Positions 7,021 through 15,860 of a stretch of DNA of 17,191 nucleotides are shown here, in pieces. The notes beneath the pieces are model-generated. The model was not told the origin of the DNA. It saw only the letters and a program-made list of their open reading frames with translations, and did not search any database. Source of the stretch: CAZGQY01 sp964528035 (lineage in GTDB: Bacteria; Pseudomonadota; Gammaproteobacteria; Methylococcales; UBA1147); NCBI GenBank assembly GCA_964528035.1, contig CAZGQY010000083.1:1-17191 (forward strand), in the 5' to 3' direction. A program made the translations under genes and the position numbers. The stretch's first letter is position 1. Every line of letters starts with the position of its first letter.

Positions 7021-7273
7021 TTGCGGCCAAGACCCTATGGTACAGAACCCTGTTGGCTTAGATTACTTAGAAGAGTGAGGGAACAAAATAGAAGCATTCA
7101 CTTTATTCGTGAATTATCTATCTTGTATCTATTCGCTTACGAACGATCAGAACGGTTAAAATGAAAACAGACAGGCGTTTTCTATGCAACTTTCCAGGGT
7201 CGCCCTTTGGGAATGTAAAAATTAATCCCGGATTCCGTTACACTTCATCCAGGCTACAGAACTCCACTCTTTT

Positions 7274-7385
7274 ATAAGAGGGTGGCAGCCGTTGATTGAT
7301 CGGGCTTCTGCAACAAGGATGTTGCAGCAGAGCATACATGGATGTATTCACGCGTCCCGAACAATCAATGGCTTGCACCCTTATG
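7274..7385. repeat. Structured ~110-bp inverted-repeat element with two inner hairpins
   Basis: Two 25-base arms, 7280-7304 and 7356-7380, are inverted copies of each other with 21 of 25 positions matching. The pairing extends outward through an ATAA/TTAT pair with a two-base bulge. Between the arms are two smaller hairpins: a perfect 8-bp stem with AGGA loop (7308-7315 / 7320-7327), and a 5-bp stem with TGGA loop (7334-7338 / 7343-7347). The whole would fold as a three-way-junction RNA or a cruciform. It lies 20 bases past the moaD-like stop and ~340 bases upstream of the conflict operon. It may be a REP/MITE-like intergenic repeat, a 3' processing or termination structure, or a small structured RNA. 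Confidence 0.7.
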
Positions 7386-7405
7386 AGCAAGACACAACGA
7401 CACAA

Positions 7406-7657
7406 TCACCCCCCCGCAACCGGAGGCCACACCGCCAGTGTATCTCCTTCTTTAAACTCCGCTCGTTCGCGGGCAGCAGGCTCTATATAGATACCATTGA
7501 TAAGCACAAGATGAATCGAAGCATGCGGAACATTGAAGCGTTTCAAAATGCCGTTCGGAGTATCCTGGTTATTGACTGAAACCTTTAGCGCATGCCTCTG
7601 CGCCTCCTGGGGTAGATACTCTCCCAGTGACGCATAAAGTTTCAAGGTTATATTCAT
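7406..7657 (-). CDS. MoaD/ThiS-family ubiquitin-like sulfur carrier protein
   Basis: 83 residues with the beta-grasp pattern of MoaD/ThiS proteins. It begins with a strand (MNITLKLYASLGEYLP) and has the middle motif VPHASIHLVLINGIYI. It ends in FKEGDTLAVWPPVAGG, a C-terminal Gly-Gly that is the site of adenylation and thiocarboxylation. Such carriers deliver sulfur in molybdopterin, thiamine, tungsten-cofactor or related pathways. No MoaE, ThiG or MoeB-type partner is in the window, so the pathway cannot be stated and no gene symbol is given. It lies 13 bases after the fumarase stop. A GGAG overlaps that stop but is 16 bases from ATG, so translation is probably coupled to fumC or weak. Confidence 0.88.
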   Translation of the reverse strand: MNITLKLYASLGEYLPQEAQRHALKVSVNNQDTPNGILKRFNVPHASIHLVLINGIYIEPAARERAEFKEGDTLAVWPPVAGG

Positions 7658-7670
7658 GGCTTTGCTATAC

Positions 7671-9059
7671 CTACTCCTGGATTCCGCCTTCGGTCAGCTT
7701 CGCCGGGTTAAGCAAGGATTCGAGTTCCTCTCGCGACAGGTCAGTCATGTCAACTGCAACATCGACCACCGGCCGACCTTGCTTGTAAGCCGTTTTTGCG
7801 ACCTCGGCCGCCTTCATATAGCCGATAATTGGGTTCAGGGCGGTGACCAGTATAGGGTTACGAGACAATGCGCCCTTTAGATTATCTTCTCGGACGGTAA
7901 AACTGGTAATGGCTTTATCGGCTAGAACAGTTGAAATATTTGCCACCAATTCTATTGACTGTAAGATATTGTAGGCAATCACCGGTAGCATAACATTCAG
8001 CTGAAATGTACCGGATTGACCGGCAACAGTAATGGTGCTGTCATTACCAATGACCTGCGCAGAAACCATCGCGGTCGCTTCAGCGATCACCGGATTGACC
8101 TTTCCTGGCATGATACTGCTCCCCGGTTGCAAAGGTGTCAGTTCTATTTCACCTAAGCCCGCCAATGGCCCACTGTTCATCCATCGCAAATCATTGGCTA
8201 TTTTCATCAGACTGACTGCGACAACTTTCAGTTGCCCGGACAATTCAACAACAGCATCCTGGGTACTCAAACTCTCGAAGAATGACGAATTAGGCTCAAA
8301 ATTCAGCCCGGTTTCTTTGCTCATTTTGTTGGCAAATTGCGCGGCAAATTCCGGATCGGCATTAATTCCAGTACCCACCGCCGTCCCGCCCTGGGCCAAC
8401 CGATATATTCGGGGTAACACAGAATTTATCCGATCAATACCATTCCTTATCTGCAATGCCCAGCCATTTAGTTCCTGATCCATACGAACCGGCATTGCAT
8501 CCATTAAATGGGTTCGTCCGGTCTTTATCACCTGGTTCAGAGACACTGCCTTTTTTTCAATAGTCTCGGCCAGATGTGCCATTGCAGGTAGCAGACTGCG
8601 GTTAACTTCAACGGCTGCACTGACATGAATGGCCGTCGGAATCACATCGTTACTGCTCTGCCCCATATTGACATGATCGTTAGGCGCAACTCCCGCGTTA
8701 TCCATCGCATTAGCCAGATTGGTAATCACTTCATTGGCATTCATATTGGTACTGGTACCCGAACCCGTCTGGAATACATCAATAGGAAAATGCTCCATGT
8801 GCTGACCATCGATAATCTGCTGCGCCGCCTTAACAATTGAATCGCCAATGACCTGATCCAATACACCCAACTCCATATTCACCTGCGCTGCGACTTTCTT
8901 GATTGTCGCTACGGCCTGGATAAATGATTTCGGCATGACCAATCCGCTGATCGGAAAATTGTCAACCGCACGTTGGGTTTGGGCTGCGTATAAAGCATCG
9001 GCCGGAACTTGCAGTTCTCCCATGCTGTCTTTTTCGATTCTATACTTTGATTCACTCAT
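7671..9059 (-). CDS. fumC: Class II fumarate hydratase (fumarase C)
   Basis: 462 residues, about the usual length (E. coli FumC 467). It catalyses reversible hydration of fumarate to L-malate in the TCA cycle as an iron-independent cytoplasmic homotetramer. Visible family blocks are TGSGTSTNMNANEV (98-111), GQSSNDVIPTAIH (133-145), KTGRTHLMDA with active-site-region His184 (179-188), and the superfamily signature GSSIMPGKVNP (313-323), whose second serine aligns with the catalytic serine loop. All key residues are present. It starts 30 bases after the upstream YyaL-like gene (AGGA about 13 bases before ATG) and is followed at 13 bases by the MoaD-like gene, suggesting one transcript. It ends with TAG. 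A related fumarase/aspartase-superfamily member is possible but less likely given the full set of FumC blocks. Confidence 0.96.
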   Translation of the reverse strand: MSESKYRIEKDSMGELQVPADALYAAQTQRAVDNFPISGLVMPKSFIQAVATIKKVAAQVNMELGVLDQVIGDSIVKAAQQIIDGQHMEHFPIDVFQTGSGTSTNMNANEVITNLANAMDNAGVAPNDHVNMGQSSNDVIPTAIHVSAAVEVNRSLLPAMAHLAETIEKKAVSLNQVIKTGRTHLMDAMPVRMDQELNGWALQIRNGIDRINSVLPRIYRLAQGGTAVGTGINADPEFAAQFANKMSKETGLNFEPNSSFFESLSTQDAVVELSGQLKVVAVSLMKIANDLRWMNSGPLAGLGEIELTPLQPGSSIMPGKVNPVIAEATAMVSAQVIGNDSTITVAGQSGTFQLNVMLPVIAYNILQSIELVANISTVLADKAITSFTVREDNLKGALSRNPILVTALNPIIGYMKAAEVAKTAYKQGRPVVDVAVDMTDLSREELESLLNPAKLTEGGIQE

Positions 9060-9089
9060 GGTTGTAACTAAGTCCTGTTTTCGTAGTGA

Positions 9090-11528
9090 TTATTCAGCCA
9101 CTTTGGTGGGAACCAAAGGGCTGTTTAAATTTCGTTGCGATATAGTAGAAATACCCAGAGTCAGCGTTTCAGGTAACAAACAAACCTTCTCTGAACATGC
9201 TTGCAATTGCAATTCTACCGGCACGATAACCCGCTTGCTTCTCTTGCGCTTCAAGTCGGCAATCAATTGCACTTTGCCCTGATAAAGCGCCATCGGCTCC
9301 TGTCCAATTCCAAGCCGTTTCACCACAGCTCCCGGAAATGACACGGAAGGCATCTTCCAATCATCATCTGCCGATAAAGTGACAGTCGTTGAAATCAGAT
9401 CCTTTTGTAAGGGTTTTTCAGAATTTATATGCCAACCAGGCGCTATATCCAGGTCGATAATTAATTTCTGAGAATAATCTGACAGGGTCGTGACTCGACT
9501 ATTAATTCTTATATTACCATTCGCTGCAAATTGCCGCGCTCCACTCTCACCATACAATAAATTCATGGCACCCAATAACATGTAAGAATAGGAAGATGGG
9601 CTGGATTCAATTTGTTTTGAAAATAAAGACAAGCTCTTTTTCACTATTTGTCGATAATGATTCTTATCTGTTCTCCTGGAAAGCTTGGCCAGCGCTGCCA
9701 AAGCAACAGAATTACCAGATGGGATAGCACCATCCATACTGTCCTTTGGCCGAACCATCAAACGCCCCTGCGATTGATTCATATAAAAACCACCACTGCT
9801 ATCATCCCAAAACCATTTCACCATGTTGTCCACAGTTGCTTCGGCTTCACTCAGCCAAACTTTATCTCCTGTAACATCGTAGAGTTTGATCAATGCTTCG
9901 GCAAGAAAGGCATAATCATCCTGCTTTGCGGGGATTGTTGATCGACCATTAAAATAGACTCGCAATAATTCGCCGGATCCACTTCGGTTATTGGCAAGAA
10001 TGAACTTGGCCGCACGAATTGCGGCATCCATATAGCGCTGATCCCTGAAACTGTCAGCCGCCATCGCCAGAGTTGTAATCATCATAGCGTTCCATGCAGT
10101 GACATTTTTTTTGTCCAAAAATGGATGAACCCTGGTTTCACGAACGATACGCAAAGTTTCGCGGGAACGGTCCAAACGCGATAAAAGTTCTCTTTGAGAG
10201 ATTTCATTTTTTGCCACATAGTCACGCAAAGATACTGCAATGTTAAGTATATTCCGGCCTTCGAAAGAGCCCTGTTTTTTCACCCCAAAAAAATCAATCA
10301 ACAACTGACTGTCCTGTTCGTTCAAAGCTTGTTTGATCTGATTTGGGTTCCACAAAAAAAACACACCCTCTTTACCTTCACTGTCTGCATCCGTTGCTGA
10401 ATAAAAACCACCCACCGGATCCTGCATATCACGCAATACATAATCCAATATTTGCCGGGCAATCCTTTGAAAAACCGAATTCCCGGTCAATTCATAGGCC
10501 TGCAGGTAAACCCTTGCCAGATGAGCCTGGTTATAAAGCATCTTTTCAAAATGCGGAACTAACCATTCATCGTCGGTTGAATATCGATGAAATCCACCGC
10601 CTATCTGATCATAGATACCGCCTTGCGCCATTTTTGTTAAAGTAAGATTCACCGCATCGGCTACGCTTTGATTCCAATCGGTTCGTAACTTTCTCTGTAA
10701 TAACAGCAACAGAGTTTCATTCGGAAATTTAGGCGCTGCGCTAAAACCACCGTTAACGGAGTCAAACCTCTCCATAATATCGGTTACAGCGCGGTCAAAT
10801 AAATCATAGGAAACGCTTCCAACGACCTGCTCTCCTTGATTGGATTGAGCCACCGCAGTAGATATACGCTCCGCCATATCCAACAACTCACTACGCTGGT
10901 TTTTCCACATTCCGGCAAATGTAGTCAGTAATTGTTTAAATTGTTGTGGCGGGTAATAAGTTCCACCGTAGAAAGTTTTTGCCTCTAGCGTGAGAAAGCT
11001 GGACATCGGCCATCCTCCTCGCCCATTAATCATCATGACGGCAGTCATATAAGTGTTATCAACATCCGGCCGTCGCTCACGATCCACTTTGATACTAATA
11101 AAATTCTGGTTCAATATTTTGGCGATTTCCGGATTATCAAAACTTTCCCGTTCCATTACATGGCACCAATGACAGGTCGAATAACCCACCGAAAGAAATA
11201 TCGGTTTTCCCTCTTTTTTGGCTTTTTCGAAAGCTTCCGGCCCCCAGGGAAACCAATCAACGGGGTTGTGGGCGTGCTGGATCAAATAGGGTGAGTCTTC
11301 GAGGATCAGGCGATTGGTATACCGGGGTTTGCCGTTTTTCCTTAAGTTTTCCGTTCTCGGTTGATAATTGATACCTTTGGCCTTAACCGCTCGCTGCAGT
11401 TTTTTTTGTAGTTGTGGAGAATAGCCGAATTGATTGGCTGCATATGCCGAAACCGTCCAGGTTACCAGTAAAATCGCGCTAGCGACAAAAACAGATAAAG
11501 CCTTGATAATTATTTTTATATTAAACAT
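9090..11528 (-). CDS. Exported YyaL/SPATA20-type thioredoxin-domain protein fused to a DsbD-alpha-like domain
   Basis: 812 residues. A signal peptide or membrane anchor spans about 7-30 (LSVFVASAILLVTW, then SAYA). Residues ~70-200 are the thioredoxin-like DUF255 domain of the YyaL/SPATA20 (SSP411) family, with NRLILEDSPYLIQHAHNPVDW and a redox motif C119-H-W-C122. Residues ~230-660 form the alpha/alpha six-hairpin toroid typical of the family (GGFSAAPKFPNE, GGGFHRYSTDDEWLVPHFEKM). The C-terminal ~140 residues (AP.GWHINSEKPLQ, then QACSEKVCLLPETL with Cys778 and Cys783) look like the N-terminal (alpha) domain of DsbD, which passes electrons to periplasmic partners. YyaL proteins are usually cytoplasmic without this tail, so this is an exported fusion with two cysteine pairs, suggesting a periplasmic thiol-redox role (inferred). 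It follows the glutaredoxin-like gene by 14 bases; its own ribosome site is weak. Confidence 0.88.
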   Translation of the reverse strand: MFNIKIIIKALSVFVASAILLVTWTVSAYAANQFGYSPQLQKKLQRAVKAKGINYQPRTENLRKNGKPRYTNRLILEDSPYLIQHAHNPVDWFPWGPEAFEKAKKEGKPIFLSVGYSTCHWCHVMERESFDNPEIAKILNQNFISIKVDRERRPDVDNTYMTAVMMINGRGGWPMSSFLTLEAKTFYGGTYYPPQQFKQLLTTFAGMWKNQRSELLDMAERISTAVAQSNQGEQVVGSVSYDLFDRAVTDIMERFDSVNGGFSAAPKFPNETLLLLLQRKLRTDWNQSVADAVNLTLTKMAQGGIYDQIGGGFHRYSTDDEWLVPHFEKMLYNQAHLARVYLQAYELTGNSVFQRIARQILDYVLRDMQDPVGGFYSATDADSEGKEGVFFLWNPNQIKQALNEQDSQLLIDFFGVKKQGSFEGRNILNIAVSLRDYVAKNEISQRELLSRLDRSRETLRIVRETRVHPFLDKKNVTAWNAMMITTLAMAADSFRDQRYMDAAIRAAKFILANNRSGSGELLRVYFNGRSTIPAKQDDYAFLAEALIKLYDVTGDKVWLSEAEATVDNMVKWFWDDSSGGFYMNQSQGRLMVRPKDSMDGAIPSGNSVALAALAKLSRRTDKNHYRQIVKKSLSLFSKQIESSPSSYSYMLLGAMNLLYGESGARQFAANGNIRINSRVTTLSDYSQKLIIDLDIAPGWHINSEKPLQKDLISTTVTLSADDDWKMPSVSFPGAVVKRLGIGQEPMALYQGKVQLIADLKRKRSKRVIVPVELQLQACSEKVCLLPETLTLGISTISQRNLNSPLVPTKVAE

Positions 11529-11542
11529 ATGAACCGTATTAA

Positions 11543-11794
11543 TTAATCCAAAAACACTTCCAGATCAACACTACTGAACGGCCATCCCAGTTCTGTATCG
11601 TTGATACCCCTTACGACTACTGGGATCCTTTCGCCATATTGTTCCAGCAAATCCGGATGATCAATTATATCTTTTCGTATCATATGAAATGACCCTGGGA
11701 ATTTATTGATTACCGATATCAACAATACTTCTGCCTGCTCACAAAGATGACATCCCAGCGTGCCGTAGAGTTGTATATTTTCAACACTTTTCAT
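11543..11794 (-). CDS. Small glutaredoxin-like protein (DUF836 family)
   Basis: 83 residues. The N-terminal strand is followed by GCHLCEQAE, giving a CxxC redox pair (Cys15, Cys18), and the cis-proline region is ERIPVVV (Pro58). This is the layout of the short glutaredoxin-like DUF836 family (PF05768), thiol-disulfide proteins of the thioredoxin fold whose partners are mostly unknown. There is no signal peptide, so it is probably cytoplasmic. It sits 70 bases after metH and 14 bases before the exported thioredoxin-domain gene. The pairing of two redox genes suggests a shared thiol function, though this is only context. No strong ribosome binding site is visible. Confidence 0.85.
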   Translation of the reverse strand: MKSVENIQLYGTLGCHLCEQAEVLLISVINKFPGSFHMIRKDIIDHPDLLEQYGERIPVVVRGINDTELGWPFSSVDLEVFLD

Positions 11795-11864
11795 TTTTTC
11801 ATTAGAGAAATTCTGGTATAGGCATACTGCGGAGATTCACCAATATTCCACAAAACCGGTCGGC

Positions 11865-14800
11865 TTAAGACTCGACTTCGTAAGCCAGACTAGAGGACAA
11901 CCATCGCTCTGCCGTATCCAGGCTCATATTTTTTCGTTGACTGTAATCTTCCATTTGATCTTTAGCCAACTTGCCTACATTAAAATATTGAGAATCCGGG
12001 TGAGAGATATACCAACCGCTCACTGAAGCTGCCGGGAACATCGCAAAACTGTCGGTTAATGCAATCCCTGTGCGAGCCTCCGCATCCAACAAAGAAAACA
12101 AAGCGGTTTTTTCTGTATGATCCGGACAGGCAGGATAGCCCGGTGCCGGTCGTATCCCCTGATATTCTTCTTTGATTAACTGATCGGGCAACAATGATTC
12201 CCCGCTCACATAGGCCCAGAATTCAGTTCGTACTCGTGCATGCATCAGTTCAGCGAATGCTTCTGCCAGACGATCAGCCAGAGCTTTGAGCATGATACTG
12301 CCATAATCATTATGATCTTTCTGAAACTCTTCCAGATAGGGCTCTATACCAAATCCCGCAGTCACCGCAAAACCACCCATATAATCCTTCTTGCCGCTAT
12401 CAACCGGGGCTACAAAATCGGACAGGCAATAATTCGGTCGCCCAGGGGGCTTAACATTCTGCTGACGCAGGTGATGCAATGTCGTGTGTATTTCAGTACG
12501 CTCATCATTTTGGTAGATCTGTATATCGTCACCGACACTGTTTGCAGGAAAAAATCCGATCACTGCATGTGCGTGCAACCATTTTTCCTCTACGATGCGG
12601 GCCAACATTGACTGTGCTTCATCCAACAAATGCCGCGCATGTTTACCGATGACTTCATCATCAAGAATTTTCGGATAACTGCCTGACAGCTCCCATGTTT
12701 GAAAGAATGGCGACCAATCAATATATTTAGCGATATCTTCCAGCGCATAATCATCAAATGAACGTACGCCGAGAAAGACTGGCTCAGTTATCGAAAAATT
12801 ATTCCAATCAGTCTTAAATTTATTTTCGCGTGCAACCTCCAATGCATGTTGTTTTGTCTTTTTCTTGCGACCCAGATGTCTTTTTCGTACATCTTGGTAT
12901 TCCGCTTTTATCGCGCTTAGATATTCAGGCCTGGCACTGGGACTCATCAACTTGCCGACAACACCGACACTGCGTGAAGCATCGGTTACATATACAGTAG
13001 GGCCCTGATAATTTTGTTCGATTTTAACCGCAGTATGTGCTCTGGAAGTGGTTGCTCCCCCTATAAGCAGAGGTACATCGAAACCCTGCCTTTGCATTTC
13101 TTTCGCCATATGTACCATTTCATCCAAAGACGGTGTAATCAAGCCACTTAGACCTATTATATCCACCTTCTCCTGTCGTGCTGTCTGCAGTATTTTTTCT
13201 GCTGGTACCATCACGCCCAGGTCAATGACTTCATAGCCATTGCATTGCAGCACAACTCCCACAATATTTTTTCCAATATCGTGAACATCGCCCTTTACTG
13301 TCGCCATCAGGATCTTCCCATTGCTTTGAGAAACTCCATCCTTTTCAGCATCCATATAGGGTAATAAATAAGCAACGGCTTTCTTCATCACCCGAGCAGA
13401 TTTAACCACCTGTGGCAAAAACATTTTCCCATCGCCAAAAAGATCGCCGACCACATTCATTCCGTCCATAAGTGGCCCTTCTATGACGTCCAACGGCCTT
13501 GTTGCATTCAGTCTGGCCTGTTCAGTATCTTCTTCAACGAAATCCGCAATTCCATCAACTAATGCATGTTCCAGTCGTTTTTCCACCGGCCATTTGCGCC
13601 ACTCCAAATCTTTCTTTTTTTCGATTCCCGAACCGTCGCCACGAAATTTTTCAGCCATTTCAAGCAAGCGATCTGTCGCATCATCCCGGCGATTGAGCAC
13701 CACATCTTCGACACATTCCCGTAGATCGTCAGGTATATCGTTGTAAATAGCCAATTGTCCTGCATTGACGATACCCATATCCATACCTGCCTGAATTGCA
13801 TGGTATAAAAACACCGCATGGATTGCTTCTCTGACAGAGTTATTTCCCCTAAAGGAAAAAGATACATTGGAGACGCCGCCAGAAATCATAGCGTGAGGTA
13901 AACCCGCTTTGATTTTACGTGTTGCTTCTATAAAGGCCGCGCCATAGTTATTGTGTTCTTCGATGCCCGTAGCAATTGCAAATATATTCGGGTCAAAAAT
14001 GATATCCTCGGGTGGAAAACCAACTTTCTCTGTGAGTATTTCATAAGCTCGAACACAGATGGATACTTTACGTTCAATAGTATCGGCCTGACCTTCTTCG
14101 TCAAAGGCCATTATGACTGCAGCAGCCCCATATCGTCTAACCAGTCGTGCCTGATGTATAAAGTTTTCTTCGCCTTCTTTCAAAGAGATAGAATTGACAA
14201 TTCCTTTTCCCTGTATACATTTCAGACCCGATTCCAAAATGGTCCATTTAGACGAATCGATCATGATCGGAACTCGAGAGATATCCGGTTCGGAGGCGAT
14301 AAGATTTAAAAAACGTATCATCGCTTCCTCGGACTCCAGCATACCTTCATCCATGTTGACATCTACGATCTGAGCACCGTTTTCAACCTGATCACGAGCC
14401 ACATCAAGCGCGGTTTCAAAATCATCAGCTTTGATCAAGCGCCGAAACATTGCAGATCCTGTCACGTTTGTCCGTTCGCCAACATTTACAAACAAAGATT
14501 GCTCTGTAATGTTCATGGGTTCAAGTCCTGAGAGCCGGCATTGAACTGGATGATTGGGCAATCGCCTCGGAGGCTGTTCGTGTACCACGGAACGGATGGC
14601 CGTTATAAATTCCGGTGTAGTACCACAGCAACCACCGACAATATTAAGGAAACCACTCTGCGCCCACTCTTCAATTTCCGCAGCCATTTCTTCAGGTGTT
14701 TCATCGTACTCACCAAATTCGTTTGGCAACCCGGCATTGGGATGGGCAGATATGTGGCAATCCGCAACATTCGATAACTCCTCAATGTACTGGCGTAATT

Positions 14801-15554
14801 CTTTAGCACCCAAGGCACAATTTAAGCCAATAGAAACCGGGCGCACATGACGAACAGAATTCCAGAATGCTTCGGCAGTTTGTCCGGAAAGCGTTCGCCC
14901 GGAACTATCTGTAATTGTTCCTGAGATCATGACGGGTAAATACACATCATTTTCATCAAAGAAAGTCTCTACCGCAAAAATAGCAGCCTTAGCGTTCAGA
15001 GTATCAAATATTGTTTCGATCAGAATGATGTCTGCTCCACCCTCAACCAAGCCTTTAGTTGATTCATAGTACGCAGTAACCAACTCGTCGAATGTTATAT
15101 TCCGAAAAGCAGGATCATTAACGTCAGGTGAAATGGATGCAGTTCGGTTCGTTGGTCCGAGAACCCCAGCCACAAACCTCGGTAATCCTGGAGTGTTTAT
15201 TAGTATTTCTGCAACTGCGGATTTTGCTATCCTGGCAGATTCCCGGTTTATTTCGTAAGCCAATGACTCCATGCCATAGTCTGCCATAGCAATAGAAGTT
15301 GCATTAAAGGTGTTAGTTTCGACAATGTCAGCACCCGCTTCCAGGTAAGCGAGATGTATTGCTTTAATGATTTCAGGCTGAGTCAACGATAACAAGTCAT
15401 TGTTGCCTTTCAAATCACTGTGCCAATCGCTAAATCGATCACCGCGATAGTCTTTCTCTTCTAGACTATAACTTTGAATCATCGTCCCCATGGCGCCGTC
15501 GAGACAAAGAATTCGATTAGATAATATTTCGGAAAACCTATGTATTGTGGACAT
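11865..15554 (-). CDS. metH: Cobalamin-dependent methionine synthase
   Basis: 1229 residues, essentially the E. coli MetH length (1227). It transfers a methyl group from 5-methyltetrahydrofolate to homocysteine through cob(I)alamin in the cytoplasm. There are four modules in order. Homocysteine binding is ~1-325, with zinc ligands Cys246, Cys309 and Cys310 (GLNCALG, GGCCGTTP). The pterin-binding barrel is ~350-615 (NVGERTNVTGS at 357-367). The B12 cap and Rossmann domain is ~650-890, with DVHDIGKN (His758 as the lower axial cobalt ligand). The AdoMet activation domain is ~900-1229 (ending near RPAPGYPACPDH). All are intact. The ATG at 15554 is followed by a normal MetH start (ILCLDGAMGTMIQ) and has no clear Shine-Dalgarno; a hairpin sits just upstream. 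No cobalamin riboswitch was recognised in the leader. It is the first gene of the minus-strand series. Confidence 0.98.
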   Translation of the reverse strand: MSTIHRFSEILSNRILCLDGAMGTMIQSYSLEEKDYRGDRFSDWHSDLKGNNDLLSLTQPEIIKAIHLAYLEAGADIVETNTFNATSIAMADYGMESLAYEINRESARIAKSAVAEILINTPGLPRFVAGVLGPTNRTASISPDVNDPAFRNITFDELVTAYYESTKGLVEGGADIILIETIFDTLNAKAAIFAVETFFDENDVYLPVMISGTITDSSGRTLSGQTAEAFWNSVRHVRPVSIGLNCALGAKELRQYIEELSNVADCHISAHPNAGLPNEFGEYDETPEEMAAEIEEWAQSGFLNIVGGCCGTTPEFITAIRSVVHEQPPRRLPNHPVQCRLSGLEPMNITEQSLFVNVGERTNVTGSAMFRRLIKADDFETALDVARDQVENGAQIVDVNMDEGMLESEEAMIRFLNLIASEPDISRVPIMIDSSKWTILESGLKCIQGKGIVNSISLKEGEENFIHQARLVRRYGAAAVIMAFDEEGQADTIERKVSICVRAYEILTEKVGFPPEDIIFDPNIFAIATGIEEHNNYGAAFIEATRKIKAGLPHAMISGGVSNVSFSFRGNNSVREAIHAVFLYHAIQAGMDMGIVNAGQLAIYNDIPDDLRECVEDVVLNRRDDATDRLLEMAEKFRGDGSGIEKKKDLEWRKWPVEKRLEHALVDGIADFVEEDTEQARLNATRPLDVIEGPLMDGMNVVGDLFGDGKMFLPQVVKSARVMKKAVAYLLPYMDAEKDGVSQSNGKILMATVKGDVHDIGKNIVGVVLQCNGYEVIDLGVMVPAEKILQTARQEKVDIIGLSGLITPSLDEMVHMAKEMQRQGFDVPLLIGGATTSRAHTAVKIEQNYQGPTVYVTDASRSVGVVGKLMSPSARPEYLSAIKAEYQDVRKRHLGRKKKTKQHALEVARENKFKTDWNNFSITEPVFLGVRSFDDYALEDIAKYIDWSPFFQTWELSGSYPKILDDEVIGKHARHLLDEAQSMLARIVEEKWLHAHAVIGFFPANSVGDDIQIYQNDERTEIHTTLHHLRQQNVKPPGRPNYCLSDFVAPVDSGKKDYMGGFAVTAGFGIEPYLEEFQKDHNDYGSIMLKALADRLAEAFAELMHARVRTEFWAYVSGESLLPDQLIKEEYQGIRPAPGYPACPDHTEKTALFSLLDAEARTGIALTDSFAMFPAASVSGWYISHPDSQYFNVGKLAKDQMEDYSQRKNMSLDTAERWLSSSLAYEVES

Positions 15555-15572
15555 ATTATTTGAATAAGTGAC

Positions 15573-15594
15573 CCAATGAATTTAGTTTCATTGG
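15573..15594 (-). promoter_or_regulatory. Hairpin in the metH leader
   Basis: A perfect 8-bp stem (15573-15580 with 15587-15594) and 6-base loop, 18 bases upstream of the metH ATG. It would be in the mRNA leader next to the place where a ribosome binding site is expected, and could affect translation. It has no U-run, so it is not an intrinsic terminator in the minus direction. Confidence 0.45.
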
Positions 15595-15696
15595 CAATGA
15601 TTTAATTTGTAACTTAATTCTGCAGTAGCTAAATAAAGTAGAAATTATCCTTCCACTCCAACCAATCGCATTCTGGCAACTGTCTGCACTTTTTTA

Positions 15697-15860
15697 TAGG
15701 AGCGAGGATTCAATAATATACGAATCCTGACTTGTCTTATTGTCTGTCTTCTGCGTTGTAGCAACAGTTGCGTAGCCCTGCTATGCGCCTGTTGCTACGC
15801 CTTGAAGACAAACAATAATCCTGCGTCAATCTTTCGCATTTTATTAAAACCTCGCTCCTA
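15697..15860. mobile_element. MITE-like palindromic element (~160 bp) with TA flanks
   Basis: Perfect terminal inverted repeats TAGGAGCGAGG (15697-15707) and CCTCGCTCCTA (15850-15860) bound a long imperfect palindrome. In its centre an 18-base arm (15758-15775) pairs with 15781-15798 across a 5-base loop, with 15 of 18 matches. If the outer TA on each side is a target duplication, the element proper is 15699-15858 and fits IS630/Tc1-mariner-type non-autonomous elements, which insert at TA. It has no coding capacity and sits between the divergent metH and the small exported-protein gene. No second copy is in the window, so mobility is inferred from structure alone. Confidence 0.6.

Larger units (their letters stand above)
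6932..7405. other. Intergenic region between moaD-like gene and conflict operon
   Basis: 474 bases with no supportable gene. It holds the ribosome binding site and candidate promoter of the conflict operon at its left end and the structured inverted repeat at 7274-7385. Small frames starting near 7292-7296 on the plus strand run through the repeat and into the moaD-like gene antisense, and show no family resemblance. I see nothing else between about 7030 and 7260. Confidence 0.7.

Noticed and set aside
7260..7400. CsrB/RsmY-type regulatory RNA as a firm annotation
   Set aside because: Only two GGA hairpins, with no convincing promoter or U-run terminator. It is kept as a finding only.
8032..8478. 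148-aa plus-strand frame opposite fumC, and similar frames opposite yyaL-like and metH genes
   Set aside because: All lie antisense to strongly conserved enzymes and show no family features.
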